A DNA stretch of 64,000 nucleotides, from positions 124,001 through 188,000 of the forward strand of contig CAWJMD010000002.1 in the NCBI GenBank assembly GCA_963843835.1, in the 5' to 3' direction. The notes below the pieces were generated by a model. It did not search any database and was not told where the DNA came from. It worked only from the letters and a program-made list of their open reading frames with translations. Shown here piece by piece: positions 8,355-18,301 of this stretch (position 1 is the stretch's first letter; every line of letters begins with the position of its first letter). The translations under genes were made by a program, and so were the position numbers. The stretch is from CAWJMD01 sp963843835 (GTDB lineage: Bacteria > Actinomycetota > Actinomycetes > Actinomycetales > CAWJMD01).

Positions 8355-8624
8355 GTGTGCCGCAACATCACCGCCCTGCGCGGGCTCGAACCCGAGGCGA
8401 CGGACGAGGAGATCCGGGCGGCCGCCCTGCAGTACGTCCGCAAGGTCGGTGGGTTGTCCTCGGTCTCGCCGCGCGTCCAGGCAGCGGTCGACCGGGCCGT
8501 CGACGCGGTCGCCGCGGCCACGGTCGAGCTGCTGGACGACCTGCCGGAGCGCCGCCAGCCCCCTCCGACGCTTCCGCCGCTGCGGCGACCCGAGGTGCGG
8601 GCGCGCATCGCCGCGCGGGGCTGA
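8355..8624 (+). CDS. DUF2277 family small protein
   Basis: 89 residues beginning MCRNITALRG, the diagnostic start of DUF2277. It continues with EATDEEIRAAALQYVRKVGG, a short helical core, and a Pro/Arg-rich tail. The GTG at 8355 is preceded by a purine-rich GAGGAGAGAAGAGGGA ribosome site that begins right after palindrome copy 2. The function of DUF2277 is unknown. It is predicted to be cytosolic and helical. It meets the SGNH hydrolase gene tail to tail, with a nine-base gap. Confidence 0.88.
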   Translation: MCRNITALRGLEPEATDEEIRAAALQYVRKVGGLSSVSPRVQAAVDRAVDAVAAATVELLDDLPERRQPPPTLPPLRRPEVRARIAARG

Positions 8625-8633
8625 GCCTCCCCG

Positions 8634-9674
8634 TCAGTCGCCGCGAGCGGCCAGCTGGGCAGCCTCGTACCTCCGATCCGCCGCGGCGACGCTCTGCGGG
8701 TCGTCCACGTCGACGCCGGCCCGCTCCGCCGCGGCCAGCGCCTCCTCGCTGTGGAGGTCGGGGGCCGTCACGGTCTCGGGCGTGATCGTCCGGTCGAGTG
8801 GGGCGTACCGGCGCTGCTGGTCGGCCAGCGCTTCGGCCTGCAGTCCCTCGGACTGTGCCGACGCCTTCGCCGCTGCCGGGATGGCAGGGCCGACCACGCC
8901 CGCGTACCCCTGGTGGCCCGCGACGTTCGGGTGGTACGACTCCGAGATCGGGTTGGACAGGCCGTTGATCCACTCCGGGTCATCGCAGACCGCGTGGCCG
9001 GTGAACGCCCACGTCGGGTCGCGGAAGGTGAACGCGGCGCTCGTCGCGCGGGCCTTCGTCATCGCGTTGAGACGGTCAGCCATCTGGTTCAGGCGCGCCT
9101 CCTCCGCGGGACTGAACCACGTGGCGGCGTTGCAGTCCTCGCCCATGAAGATGCGCGGGTAGCCCACCACGACGACCTTGGCCTGCGTTGCGCGCGAGCG
9201 GATCTTGCCGTAGAGCGTGTTGAGGCGCGCCGGAAGCACGTAGTCGACCACGTACTCCGCGTCGTCGATCGCCGCGTTGCAGTCGCTCATCCACGCCGGT
9301 TGAGCGCACTCGGTGAGCACGTCTGCGAACCCTGCGTCGTTGCCTCCCACCGAGATGGTCACGTAGCCGGTGCCCGAGCCGAGCGCGGAGAGCTGGGCAG
9401 AGGTGACGTCCGCGACCGTTGCGCCCGAGCACGCGCGGAAGTTGAGGCTGAGCCCCTTGCTGGCGGAGATCAGGGACGGGTAGGCCTTGGTCGAGCGCTG
9501 GCACGACGTCCCGTCGTCGATGTAGCTGCGCGTCCCCGTGCCGGAGGAGTACGAGTCCCCCATCGCGACGTAGCTGGTCGAGGCGGCCTGCGCGGGAGCC
9601 AGTGTCCCCGCCACAACGAACGCGACTGCAGCCGCAGAACCGAACAGTGCCGAGCCTCTTCGCGCGATCGCCAT
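8634..9674 (-). CDS. Secreted SGNH/GDSL-family hydrolase
   Basis: About 346 residues. A clear signal peptide (MAIARRGSALFGSAAAV... cleavage near APAQA-AS) directs export. SGNH block I is AMGDSYSSG (catalytic Ser), a Gly block lies near RACSGATV, block III is SVGGNDAG (Asn), and block V is SYHPNVAGHQGYA (catalytic His, with the Asp position two residues before replaced by a Ser-Tyr context). Six cysteines probably form disulfides, as in the Streptomyces scabies esterase. The ATG at 9674 follows GGGGGG; a start 13 codons upstream is less likely because it would precede the signal peptide. It is the second of two tandem, related hydrolase genes. It is probably an esterase or lipase. Confidence 0.92.
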   Translation of the reverse strand: MAIARRGSALFGSAAAVAFVVAGTLAPAQAASTSYVAMGDSYSSGTGTRSYIDDGTSCQRSTKAYPSLISASKGLSLNFRACSGATVADVTSAQLSALGSGTGYVTISVGGNDAGFADVLTECAQPAWMSDCNAAIDDAEYVVDYVLPARLNTLYGKIRSRATQAKVVVVGYPRIFMGEDCNAATWFSPAEEARLNQMADRLNAMTKARATSAAFTFRDPTWAFTGHAVCDDPEWINGLSNPISESYHPNVAGHQGYAGVVGPAIPAAAKASAQSEGLQAEALADQQRRYAPLDRTITPETVTAPDLHSEEALAAAERAGVDVDDPQSVAAADRRYEAAQLAARGD

Positions 9675-9768
9675 CGTGATCCCCCCGAGCCGTGGTCGTG
9701 GTGATCGCGACATTAGTCCGATTTGCGTGATTCGTCACTACCCCGGCCGAGGGGGGATCAGGCGCGGA

Positions 9769-10944
9769 TCAGGGGACGAGAACCATCTCCGACGGGCCGG
9801 CGCCGGGGGTGTTCACGCACCGCGCAGACCCGGGAACGGCTGCCATCAACGAGTAGCACCGTCCCATCGCCTGCTGCCCGTAGGCGTTGGGGTGCAGCGA
9901 CTCCTGGGTCATACCCTGCACGTTGGTGTCGAGGAACCGGGCCCACTCGTTCGTCGCACCGTCGGGCGTGCCCGTGGACTGGGTCGACGTGTCGGCGCAG
10001 GCCTCGCGCCCGGAGAAGGCGTCCGACAGGTCGAGGAAGTCGACACCCTTCGCGGAGGCCACGGCCTGCAGGTTCGACGAGATCTGCGGGACGAGCCCGT
10101 CGCGCGCCCAGTCCGAGTCGGAGTTCGTGAACGGGCAGCCGCCCACGCCGAGACGACCGCCGCCGAACTCGGCATAGCGGTTGTCGTCACCGCGCGGGAT
10201 CGGGGACGGGTACGACTGCAGCACCAGACGGTAGCTGTCCGGCTCCTGTCCGGACGAGGACAGCGCCGCGCGGATCTCGTCCACCGCCTTCGCCACGCCG
10301 GCCATGGCGGCGGGCATCGCGGCGTCGACCTTCGCCTGCTGCTCCGGCTCGCACCGCGTGGCCACGGAGGCGTAGGCCGCGACGCACGAGGTGATGATGT
10401 CGGCGAACCCGAGGTCGTTGCCGCCGATCGAGAGCACGACCAGCTCGACGTCGTGGGTGGTGCCGACCTCCGCCAGCTGGTCGGCCTGGGGGAGCTCACC
10501 ACGCTGGCCGGTGCCACCCGAGCTGGTCCGGAAGATGTTGGACGTGCGGGCGCCCGAGCAGGCGACGTTGATCCTGGCGTCCACCGGCACGGTGCTGCTC
10601 AGGGCCGGGGCCACGTCGCTGCGGTGGCACCCGCCCGCTGTCGTGCCGTAGACGCGCGTCGGGTCGTAGCCACCGACGCCGTCGCTGGTCCAGGCCCGGT
10701 CGGTGCCCATCCGGCTGCCGACGGGGACGGCCGAGTTGCCGTTCCACCGTCCGGCCTCGCCCGAGATGTAGGAGTCACCGAGCGTGACGAGCGCGGTCGG
10801 CTTCACGTCCGTGACGGGCGGGGCCGCGTCGGCCCGCTGTGCGGCGGCGAGGGACGCGAGCGCCAGGGTCATGACGACGGCGAGGCCCATCAGGACACGT
10901 CGCGGGTCGGCCGGGGGCGTCGGTCGCGTGATGGCGTGGCGCAT
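9769..10944 (-). CDS. Secreted SGNH/GDSL-family hydrolase (second copy)
   Basis: About 391 residues from ATG 10944, which has AAGGAG at good spacing. The signal peptide has a twin-Arg-poor basic start, the core LMGLAVVMTLALASLA, and likely cleavage after AQRADA. Block I is TLGDSYISGE, an oxyanion Gly lies in NVACSGART, block III is SIGGNDLGF, and the C-terminal block V is ESLHPNAYGQQAMG. Several cysteines suggest an extracellular disulfide-stabilised fold. It lies 94 bases upstream of the neighbouring SGNH gene on the same strand, a tandem pair from an old duplication. The two differ considerably in the insert between blocks I and III, so their substrates may differ. Confidence 0.92.
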   Translation of the reverse strand: MRHAITRPTPPADPRRVLMGLAVVMTLALASLAAAQRADAAPPVTDVKPTALVTLGDSYISGEAGRWNGNSAVPVGSRMGTDRAWTSDGVGGYDPTRVYGTTAGGCHRSDVAPALSSTVPVDARINVACSGARTSNIFRTSSGGTGQRGELPQADQLAEVGTTHDVELVVLSIGGNDLGFADIITSCVAAYASVATRCEPEQQAKVDAAMPAAMAGVAKAVDEIRAALSSSGQEPDSYRLVLQSYPSPIPRGDDNRYAEFGGGRLGVGGCPFTNSDSDWARDGLVPQISSNLQAVASAKGVDFLDLSDAFSGREACADTSTQSTGTPDGATNEWARFLDTNVQGMTQESLHPNAYGQQAMGRCYSLMAAVPGSARCVNTPGAGPSEMVLVP

Positions 10945-10996
10945 GCGGGCTCCTTCGTCCGGGAGCCCTACCAACGAGTAGGCGGCGCACAGGTCA

Positions 10997-11028
10997 CGCG
11001 GTCGCGCCGGGTGCCGCGAGGGACCGCG
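10997..11028 (-). terminator. Hairpin immediately after purD
   Basis: CGCGGTC (10997-11003) and GACCGCG (11022-11028) form a seven-pair GC stem with an 18-base loop that is itself GC-rich. On the minus strand it begins two bases after the purD stop and lies before the SGNH gene start at 10944. It has no U-tract, which is common in actinobacterial terminators. Strength and function are inferred. Confidence 0.45.
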
Positions 11029-11029
11029 G

Positions 11030-12295
11030 TCAGCCCTGCCCGGCCGCGATGTCGGTGCGGTACTGGGCACCCTCCAGGGAGATCTCGCCGATCCCCGCGT
11101 AGGCGGCCGCGCGGGCGGCCTCGAGGTCGCTGCCGACCCCCACGACAGAGAGGACCCGCCCACCGGCGCTGACGAGCCGGCCGTCCTCGTCGAGAGACGT
11201 GCCCGCGTGCAGGACGTGCGCCCCGTCGACGTCCTCGGCCGCGGCCAGCCCGGTGAGCGCCCCACCGGTCGCCGGCGACGCCGGGTAGCCCGGCGACGCC
11301 ACGACGACGGTGACGGCGGCCTCGTCGTGCCAGTGCAGCGGGGGCAGGTCGGCCAGACCCCCCGTGGCGGCGGCGTGCAGCAACGCGCCCAGCGGGGTGC
11401 GCAGCCGTGCCAGCACGACCTGCGTCTCGGGGTCGCCGAAGCGGACGTTGAACTCCACCACGCGCAGTCCCCGCGAGGTCAGGGCCAGGCCGCAGTAGAG
11501 CAGGCCGGTGAACGGCGTTCCGCGGCGGGCCATCTCGAGCACGACGGGTCGGGCTACGCGCTCGAGCACCTGCTCGGTGAGGTCGGGCGCGTCGCGGTCC
11601 GCCCACGGCAACGGCGAGTACGCGCCCATGCCACCGGTGTTGGGACCCTCGTCCCCGTCCGCGAGACGCTTGAAGTCCTGGGCCGGAGCCAGCGGCACGA
11701 CGTCCACGCCGTCGCTGACGCAGAACAGCGACACCTCGGGTCCGTCGAGGAACTCCTCCACGACCACCGCCGACCCGGGCTTCGCCAGGCAGGCTCGTGC
11801 GTGGTCCAGGGCGACATCGCGGTCGTCGGTGACGACGACGCCCTTGCCCGCGGCGAGGCCGTCGTCCTTGACCACGTGGGGAGCGCCGAAGGCGTCCAGC
11901 GCCGCGGCGACCTCCTCGACGGTCGTGCAGACGTGGGCCATCGCCGTCGGAACCTCGGCGGCGGCCATCACCTGCTTCGCGTAGGCCTTGCTGCCCTCGA
12001 GGCGGGCGGCCTCGCGGCCGGGACCGAAACAGGCGATGCCCCGGTCGCGCACGGCGTCGGCGACGCCGGCGACCAGCGGCGCCTCAGGACCCACGACGAC
12101 GAGGTCGACCCCGGCCTCGACAGCCAGGTCGGCGACCGCGGCCCCGTCCTCGGCGTCGACCGGACGGCACTCGGCGAGGGCGGCCATCCCTGGGTTGCCG
12201 GGCGCCGCGACCACGGTCTGCACGCCCGGGTCGAGCGACAGGGCCCGGACGAGGGCGTGCTCTCGCGCACCGGAACCGATCACCAGGACCTTCAC
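11030..12295 (-). CDS. purD: Phosphoribosylamine-glycine ligase (GAR synthetase)
   Basis: 421 residues, the normal size. It is an ATP-grasp ligase joining glycine to phosphoribosylamine in purine synthesis. N-terminal motif: VIGSGAREHALV. The family signature GPEAPLVAG and the ATP-grasp loop VKDDGLAAGKGVVV are present. GAYSPLPWAD and LYCGLALTSRGLRVVEFNVRFGDPE complete the catalytic region. It starts with GTG at 12295, divergent from a methyltransferase gene across an 86-base spacer. It is followed by a GC hairpin. Confidence 0.97.
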   Translation of the reverse strand: MKVLVIGSGAREHALVRALSLDPGVQTVVAAPGNPGMAALAECRPVDAEDGAAVADLAVEAGVDLVVVGPEAPLVAGVADAVRDRGIACFGPGREAARLEGSKAYAKQVMAAAEVPTAMAHVCTTVEEVAAALDAFGAPHVVKDDGLAAGKGVVVTDDRDVALDHARACLAKPGSAVVVEEFLDGPEVSLFCVSDGVDVVPLAPAQDFKRLADGDEGPNTGGMGAYSPLPWADRDAPDLTEQVLERVARPVVLEMARRGTPFTGLLYCGLALTSRGLRVVEFNVRFGDPETQVVLARLRTPLGALLHAAATGGLADLPPLHWHDEAAVTVVVASPGYPASPATGGALTGLAAAEDVDGAHVLHAGTSLDEDGRLVSAGGRVLSVVGVGSDLEAARAAAYAGIGEISLEGAQYRTDIAAGQG

Positions 12296-12381
12296 GGACG
12301 CACACCCTAGACGCTCCTCCCGTTCGACCCAGGGGGGCCGTCAGGTCAGCCCCCGCGACCCACGGGGATAGCCTTCGCCGC

Positions 12382-13302
12382 ATGCCCCGCTGGATCGTCA
12401 AGGCCGCCGTCCAGGGGGCGCTCTCCCTGCTGCCGCGGCCGCAGCGGGCCAACCTGCTGTTCCAGCGCCACGTGACCCGCTCGCTGCGGATCGACGACGC
12501 GTACTTCCTCCAGAAGTTCCGCCACGTGACGCCCCATGCGGAGCTGATCCGCCGGATCGACGCGGGCGGGTCCGGGCCGACGGTCCTCGACCTCGGCACC
12601 GGCTGGTACCCGGTCGTACCCGTCGGGCTCTGGCTCAGCGGGGCCGGGGAGGTCCTGAGCGTCGACGTGACCGACCTCGTCGACCGCGGCCGCGTGCTCG
12701 ACACCGCGCGGCGGTACCTGTCTCAGCACGCCGCCGGGCGGCTCGAGGGCCTGCGCCCGGAGCGGCTCGACCGCCTGCGCGAGGTCGTCGACGCACCGGG
12801 CGACCGCGACGGCCACGAGCTCCTGGCGGCGATGGGCGTCCGGACGATCGTGGGGGACGCACGGACGCTGCCGCTCGGCAACGGCGCGGTGCACCTCTTC
12901 ACGTCCAACAACACCCTCGAGCACATCCCGCCCGAGGTGCTGGGCGAGATCCTCGTCGAGTTCCACCGGGTGGCGCGGGCCGATGCCGTGATGCAGCACT
13001 TCATCGACCTGGCCGACCACTACGCGGGCTTCGACGGACGGATCACCGTCTACAACTTCCTCCGCTTCAGCGACAGGGCGTGGCGGCGGTACAACAACCG
13101 ACTGCACTACCAGAACCGCCTGCGCGTCAACGACTACCGCGCCCTGCACGAGGAGGCCGGGTGGCACGTGACGGCCGAGAAGAACGGCTCGAAGCCGGCA
13201 GAGGACCTGCGCTCGGTGCCGCTCGACCCGCGGTGGGCCGGCTACTCGGAGACGGACCTGCGGGTGTGCAAGTCGCTGATGACCTCGCGCCTCGCCGACT
13301 GA
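12382..13302 (+). CDS. Class I SAM-dependent methyltransferase
   Basis: 306 residues. The SAM-binding motif I is VLDLGTGWYPVVPVGL, the acidic end of strand two is SVDVTD, and NTLEHIPPEVLGEIL is the motif IV region seen in methyltransferase type 11 proteins. The C-terminal domain (DHYAGFDGRITVYNFLRF) is probably substrate specific. The N-terminal 40 residues are basic and may contact membrane or nucleic acid. The gene is monocistronic, divergent from purD and convergent with purA. The substrate is unknown. Confidence 0.82.
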   Translation: MPRWIVKAAVQGALSLLPRPQRANLLFQRHVTRSLRIDDAYFLQKFRHVTPHAELIRRIDAGGSGPTVLDLGTGWYPVVPVGLWLSGAGEVLSVDVTDLVDRGRVLDTARRYLSQHAAGRLEGLRPERLDRLREVVDAPGDRDGHELLAAMGVRTIVGDARTLPLGNGAVHLFTSNNTLEHIPPEVLGEILVEFHRVARADAVMQHFIDLADHYAGFDGRITVYNFLRFSDRAWRRYNNRLHYQNRLRVNDYRALHEEAGWHVTAEKNGSKPAEDLRSVPLDPRWAGYSETDLRVCKSLMTSRLAD

Positions 13303-13350
13303 CCGGTCGACCACTGCGACCCTGGTCCCCGTTCGAGAGAAGGCGCAGGG

Positions 13351-14649
13351 TCAGCCCCCGAGCAGGTCGTGCCTGACGATCGTCGCCTCGCGGTCCGGGC
13401 CGACGCCGATGGCCGAGATCCGGCCACCGATCATCTCCTCGAGCGCGAGCACGTAGCTCTGGGCGCGCGGCCGGCAGGTCGTCGAAGGTGCGGGCGCCGG
13501 AGATGTCCTCGCGTCCAGCCCGGGCAGCTCCTCGTAGATCGGCTTCGCGTGGTGGAAGTCGGTCTGGCGACACGGGCATCTCGTCGCGACGCACGCCGTC
13601 GACGTCGTACGCGACGCACACGGGCACCGTCTCCAGGCCCGAGAGCACGTCGAGCTTCGTGAGGACCGTGTCGGTGAGGCCGTTGACCCGCTGGGCGTAG
13701 CGGCCGATGACGGCGTCGAACCAGCCGCAGCGGCGGGGGCGGCCCGGTGGTGGTGCCGAACTCGCCGCCGGTGGTGCGCAGGAACTCGCCCGACGCGTCG
13801 TCCAGCTCGGTCGGGAACGGCCCCTCGCCGACCCGGGTCGTGTAGGCCTTGATGATGCCGATCGACGCGGTCGAGCCGTGACGGCGGCACGCCCGAGCCC
13901 GGTGCAGGCGCCGGCCGCCGTCGCGTTCGACGAGGTGACGAACGGGTAGGTGCCGTGGTCGACGTCGAGCAGCGTCGCCTGCCCGCCCTCGAACAGCACC
14001 GTCTCGTCGCGGTCGAGCGCCTGGTTCAGCACCAGCCCGGTGTCGGCGACCATCGGCTCGCAGCCGCGCGGCGTGCGAGAGGAGCTCGTCGACGACCTCG
14101 TCCACGGTGATCGCGCGGCGGTTGTAGACCTTGACCAGCAGGTGGTTCTTCTGCTCCAGGGCGCCCTCGACCTTCTGCCGCAGGATCGACTCGTCGAAGA
14201 GGTCCTGGACGCGGACGCCCACGCGGTTGATCTTGTCGGCGTACGTGGGGCCGATGCCGCGGCCGGTGGTGCCGATCTTGCGCTTGCCGAGGAACCGCTC
14301 GGTGACCTTGTCGAGCGTGCAGTTGTACGGCGCGATGACGTGCGCGTTGGCCGAGACCAGCAGCTTGGACGTGTCCACCCCGCGCGCCTCGAGGCCGTCG
14401 ATCTCCTCGAACAGCACGCCGAGGTCGACGACGACACCGTTGCCGATGACCGGGCGTGCAGCCCGGGGTGAGGATGCCGGAGGGGAGCAGGTGCAGCGCG
14501 TACTTCTGGTCGTCGACGACGACGGTGTGACCGGCGTTGTTGCCGCCGTTGTACTTCACCACGTAGTCGACCCGCGCCCCGAGCGCGTCGGTCGCCTTGC
14601 CCTTGCCCTCGTCACCCCACTGGGCGCCGACCACGACGATCGCTGGCAC
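13351..14649 (-). pseudogene. purA: Adenylosuccinate synthetase, reading frame broken by nine apparent single-base insertions
   Basis: The catalytic motifs of PurA appear in order but in changing frames: VVGAQWGDEGKGK at the N-terminus, GGNNAGHTVV, TTGRGIGPTYADK, PMVADTGLVLN, EGGQATLLDVDHGTYPF, IGIIKAYTTRVG and RISAIGVGP at the end. Removing one base near each of 14452, 14057, 13891, 13863, 13744, 13567, 13521, 13511 and 13465 gives one open frame of 430 codons including the stop. That is the normal PurA length, and the repaired joins read as conserved phrases such as GWTEDIS and LDRVIGIIKA. PurA makes adenylosuccinate from IMP, aspartate and GTP and is normally essential. All defects being insertions points to sequencing error, not decay. 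The start is GTG 14649 after CAGGT. Confidence 0.93.
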
Positions 14650-14769
14650 CAGCGCACCTGCTTCCGGTTGAGTCCGCGGCTGCGCCTGCGGTGGAGCTTG
14701 GACGTCCGCGAGACTACCGGCCCGGCGTGGGCCACGCTCGTGCGACTCCCACCGCCCCAGGAGGTCCGC

Positions 14770-15729
14770 GTGACGACGACGCACCAGCGGGTCCTCGTCC
14801 TGGCGAACGACCAGGCCGGCAGCAGCCAGCAGGATGCGCAGGAGGCTGCACTCGAGGTGCTGCGGGCGATGGGCGAGGTGGAGCTGGTCTGCTCGTCGGG
14901 CGTCGACGACCTGACTGCTGCCCTCGCTCGTGCCGACGGCCGGCGCGTGGTCGTGATGGGGGGCGATGGCACCGTGCACGCCGTCGCGCAGGTGCTGCAC
15001 CGCACCGGTCGGATGCGGGACGTCGGGCCGGTGGCGCTCGTGCCGATGGGGACGGGCAACGACCTCGCGCGGAGCCTCAACCTGCCGCTCGACGACCCGG
15101 CGCGTGCGGCCGAGATCGCGATGACCGGGCGCGTCCGCGACCTCGAGGTGCTGCTTGACGACGCGGGCGTCGTCGTCGTCAACGCCGTGCACGTCGGCGT
15201 GGGGGCCGAGGCCGGCGCCAAGGCGGAGGGTGCCAAGCACGCGCTCGGGCACGTCGGCCTCGGCAAGGTCGCCTACCCCCTGGGGGCAGTGGCCGCCGGC
15301 GCCACCAGCCCGGGTTGGGCCCTTCGCGTGACACTCGACGGCAAGGTGCTGCACGACGGCGACCCGCCGACCCTCCTGGTCGCCCTGGGCGTCGGGACGA
15401 GCGTGGGAGGCGGTGCGCCGCTGTCGCCGCACGCCGACCCGTTCGACGGGCAGGTCGACGTCACGGTGTCCACGGCGACCGGCCCGCTGGCACGCGTGGG
15501 CTACGCAGCCTCGATCCGCGGGGGGACGCACGTCGACCGCGCCGACACCGTCACCGGTCGCGGCAAGGAGCTGCTGGTCGAGTCCTTGGACGGAGAACCG
15601 TTCCGCTGCAACGCCGACGGCGAGGTGAGCGACCCCGTGACGCGCAGGTCGTGGCGCGTTCTTCCCGCTGCCTGGCAGCTGGTCACCGGACCGGCGGACG
15701 ACCCCCCAGGGGACCCGGACGCGGGCTAG
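14770..15729 (+). CDS. Diacylglycerol/sphingosine kinase-like lipid kinase
   Basis: 319 residues. It has the DAGK catalytic signature VVVMGGDGTVHAVAQVL, then GTGNDLARSLNLPL, and the C-terminal beta-sandwich that completes the fold, with the conserved FRCNADGEV near the end. Such kinases phosphorylate diacylglycerol or related lipids using ATP at the inner membrane face. GTG 14770 follows CAGGAGG at ideal spacing. It is divergent from purA and convergent with DUF3151; the two stop codons share the sequence CTAG at 15726-15729. The lipid substrate is not predictable. Confidence 0.9.
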   Translation: MTTTHQRVLVLANDQAGSSQQDAQEAALEVLRAMGEVELVCSSGVDDLTAALARADGRRVVVMGGDGTVHAVAQVLHRTGRMRDVGPVALVPMGTGNDLARSLNLPLDDPARAAEIAMTGRVRDLEVLLDDAGVVVVNAVHVGVGAEAGAKAEGAKHALGHVGLGKVAYPLGAVAAGATSPGWALRVTLDGKVLHDGDPPTLLVALGVGTSVGGGAPLSPHADPFDGQVDVTVSTATGPLARVGYAASIRGGTHVDRADTVTGRGKELLVESLDGEPFRCNADGEVSDPVTRRSWRVLPAAWQLVTGPADDPPGDPDAG

Positions 15730-16142
15730 GACAGGGCGCGCGCCGCCGCGGGGTCGCAGTCGTCGAGGAACGATCGGCAGCGCGCCGCCTCATCCTCCTC
15801 ACCGATCGCGGCGGCCGCCCGGCCGAGCGCGAACAGCGCCCGCAGGAAGCCCTGGTTGGGGACGTGGTCCCACGGCACGGGCCCGTGACCCTTCCACCCC
15901 GACCGGCGCAGGGCGTCGAGCCCGCGGTGGTAGCCGACCCGGGCGTACGCGTAGGACTCGATGACGGAGCGGCGCTCCCAGGCCTCGTCGGCGAGGACGG
16001 CCCAGGCCAGGCTGGCGGCCGGATGGCCGGCGGCCGCCTGGGCGGCGTCCCGGCCGCCGGAGAGCATCGACGCGACGGCGGCCTCCGGGCCCTCGGGCAG
16101 GCGGGTGGGGGGCGGCCCGCCGAGCAGGTTGTCGTGAGTCAT
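15726..16142 (-). CDS. DUF3151 family protein
   Basis: 138 residues, the usual size. It begins MTHDNLLGGPPPTRLP, the diagnostic DUF3151 N-terminus. It continues as an all-helical, TPR-like protein (SLAWAVLADEAWERRSVIESYAYARVGYHRGLD, FLRALFALGRAAAAI). The family is restricted to actinobacteria and uncharacterised. It is often close to purA and fba, as here, so the neighbourhood is conserved. The ATG at 16142 has only a weak ribosome site. It overlaps the lipid kinase gene by four bases at their stop codons. Confidence 0.9.
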   Translation of the reverse strand: MTHDNLLGGPPPTRLPEGPEAAVASMLSGGRDAAQAAAGHPAASLAWAVLADEAWERRSVIESYAYARVGYHRGLDALRRSGWKGHGPVPWDHVPNQGFLRALFALGRAAAAIGEEDEAARCRSFLDDCDPAAARALS

Positions 16143-16268
16143 GCGGGCAGTCTGACCGATCGCCGGACGACGCGACGACCCGGGCGCCCCTGCGCGGCGG
16201 CCGGCGTCGCGTGCGCCAGACTTGGCCCGCCGGCCGAGGTCGCCGGTCCACCACCACGGGGAGAACGC

Positions 16269-17145
16269 ATGTCCGACCGCCCGACGCCCGACGACGTGCC
16301 CGTCGAGGGGCCGACCACCCCGGACGAGGCCGCGCGGCGCCGTCGCAGGATGCTGATCGCCCTCGCTGTGGTCCTGGCGAGTGCTCGTGGCCGTCGCGGT
16401 GGGGGTCGCCCTGGCGCTCTCCGGCGGCGAGGACGACGTCGCGACCTCGCCGACGACTCCGGCGACCTCACCGGAGACGACGCCTACCACCAGCGCGGCC
16501 CCGACGACCACGACCGCCTCGCCCACCACCACCGCCTCGTCCACGACCAGCACCACGACCGCGGCGCCCGTTCCCGGGCCCACGACGATCCCCGCCGACC
16601 TGCGGCTGCCGCACGAGGGTGAGCCTGCAGACGGCGACTTCAGCGCCTGGGAGGAGACGGACTGGGAGTACCAGCCGTGCTCGACGCGCACGGCCGCCTA
16701 CCCGTCCTTCGAGCGTGCCGGCGACGTACGGAACCTGCTGCGGACGGGCCCGGAGTACTCGACGAGCGAGACCCTCGTGGTGTTCCGGACGACGTCGGAC
16801 GCCGAGGCCTTCATGGGCGAGCTCCGCGCGGCCGGCGCACCCTGCCCGACGAGTGACGCCGACGGGCCGACACGCTCCTCGATCACCCCCGTCGAGGGGG
16901 ACTGGGGCGACGGCTTCGTCCACGCCCTGGCGTACGAGTACCTCGACGCCCCCGGGAGCACCGCGGCGTCGGCGTACCTGATGGCCGTCCGGCAGGGGCG
17001 CGCCGTCGTGATGACGACCGTCGGCGGCGAGTTCGTGGCCCCGGTCCAGGGGGACGAGCCGGCGCCCGCGGCCATTGCCGAGCTGCGCGCGACCCCGGAC
17101 GCGATCGCCTCGCAGCTGTGCGTCTTCACCGAGGCGGGCTGCTAG
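16269..17145 (+). pseudogene. Membrane-anchored protein with extracellular domain, frame broken by one apparent base insertion
   Basis: The ATG at 16269 (GGGGAGA upstream) opens MSDRPTPDDVPVEGPTTPDE, followed by RRRRRMLIALAVVLA. The frame then breaks at base 16380, an extra A after CTGGCG. Without that base the sequence continues VLVAVAVGVALALSGGEDD, completing one transmembrane helix, and runs to 17145 as a 291-residue protein. After the helix comes a Thr/Ser/Pro linker (residues 60-100). An extracellular domain of about 180 residues follows, with four cysteines, resembling the sensor-type tails of actinobacterial lipoproteins and kinases. The function is unknown. The length (877 bases) becomes divisible by three only when one base is removed. 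Confidence 0.75.
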
Positions 17146-17156
17146 CCGAGCGGTCC

Positions 17157-17173
17157 CGGGGCCGCGTGCCCCG
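17157..17173. terminator. GC hairpin between convergent genes
   Basis: CGGGGC (17157-17162) pairs perfectly with GCCCCG (17168-17173) around a five-base loop. It sits in the 31-base gap between the membrane-anchored protein gene and fba, whose stop codons face each other. It could terminate transcription in both directions. There is no T-tract. Confidence 0.5.
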
Positions 17174-17176
17174 ACG

Positions 17177-18205
<1,029 letters not shown>

Positions 18206-18301
18206 GGGTGCTCCTGCGTCTGGTCGGACCAGTGACAGTCACCGATCCTGCCACGGAGCGGGAGCGGGGTAGCGCCTGGCGCCGGATCGTGGGACGCGTG
18301 G

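Noticed and set aside
15315..16622. A 435-codon plus-strand frame
   Set aside because: It crosses the lipid kinase in the wrong frame and DUF3151 in antisense; only its end coincides with the first part of the broken membrane protein.
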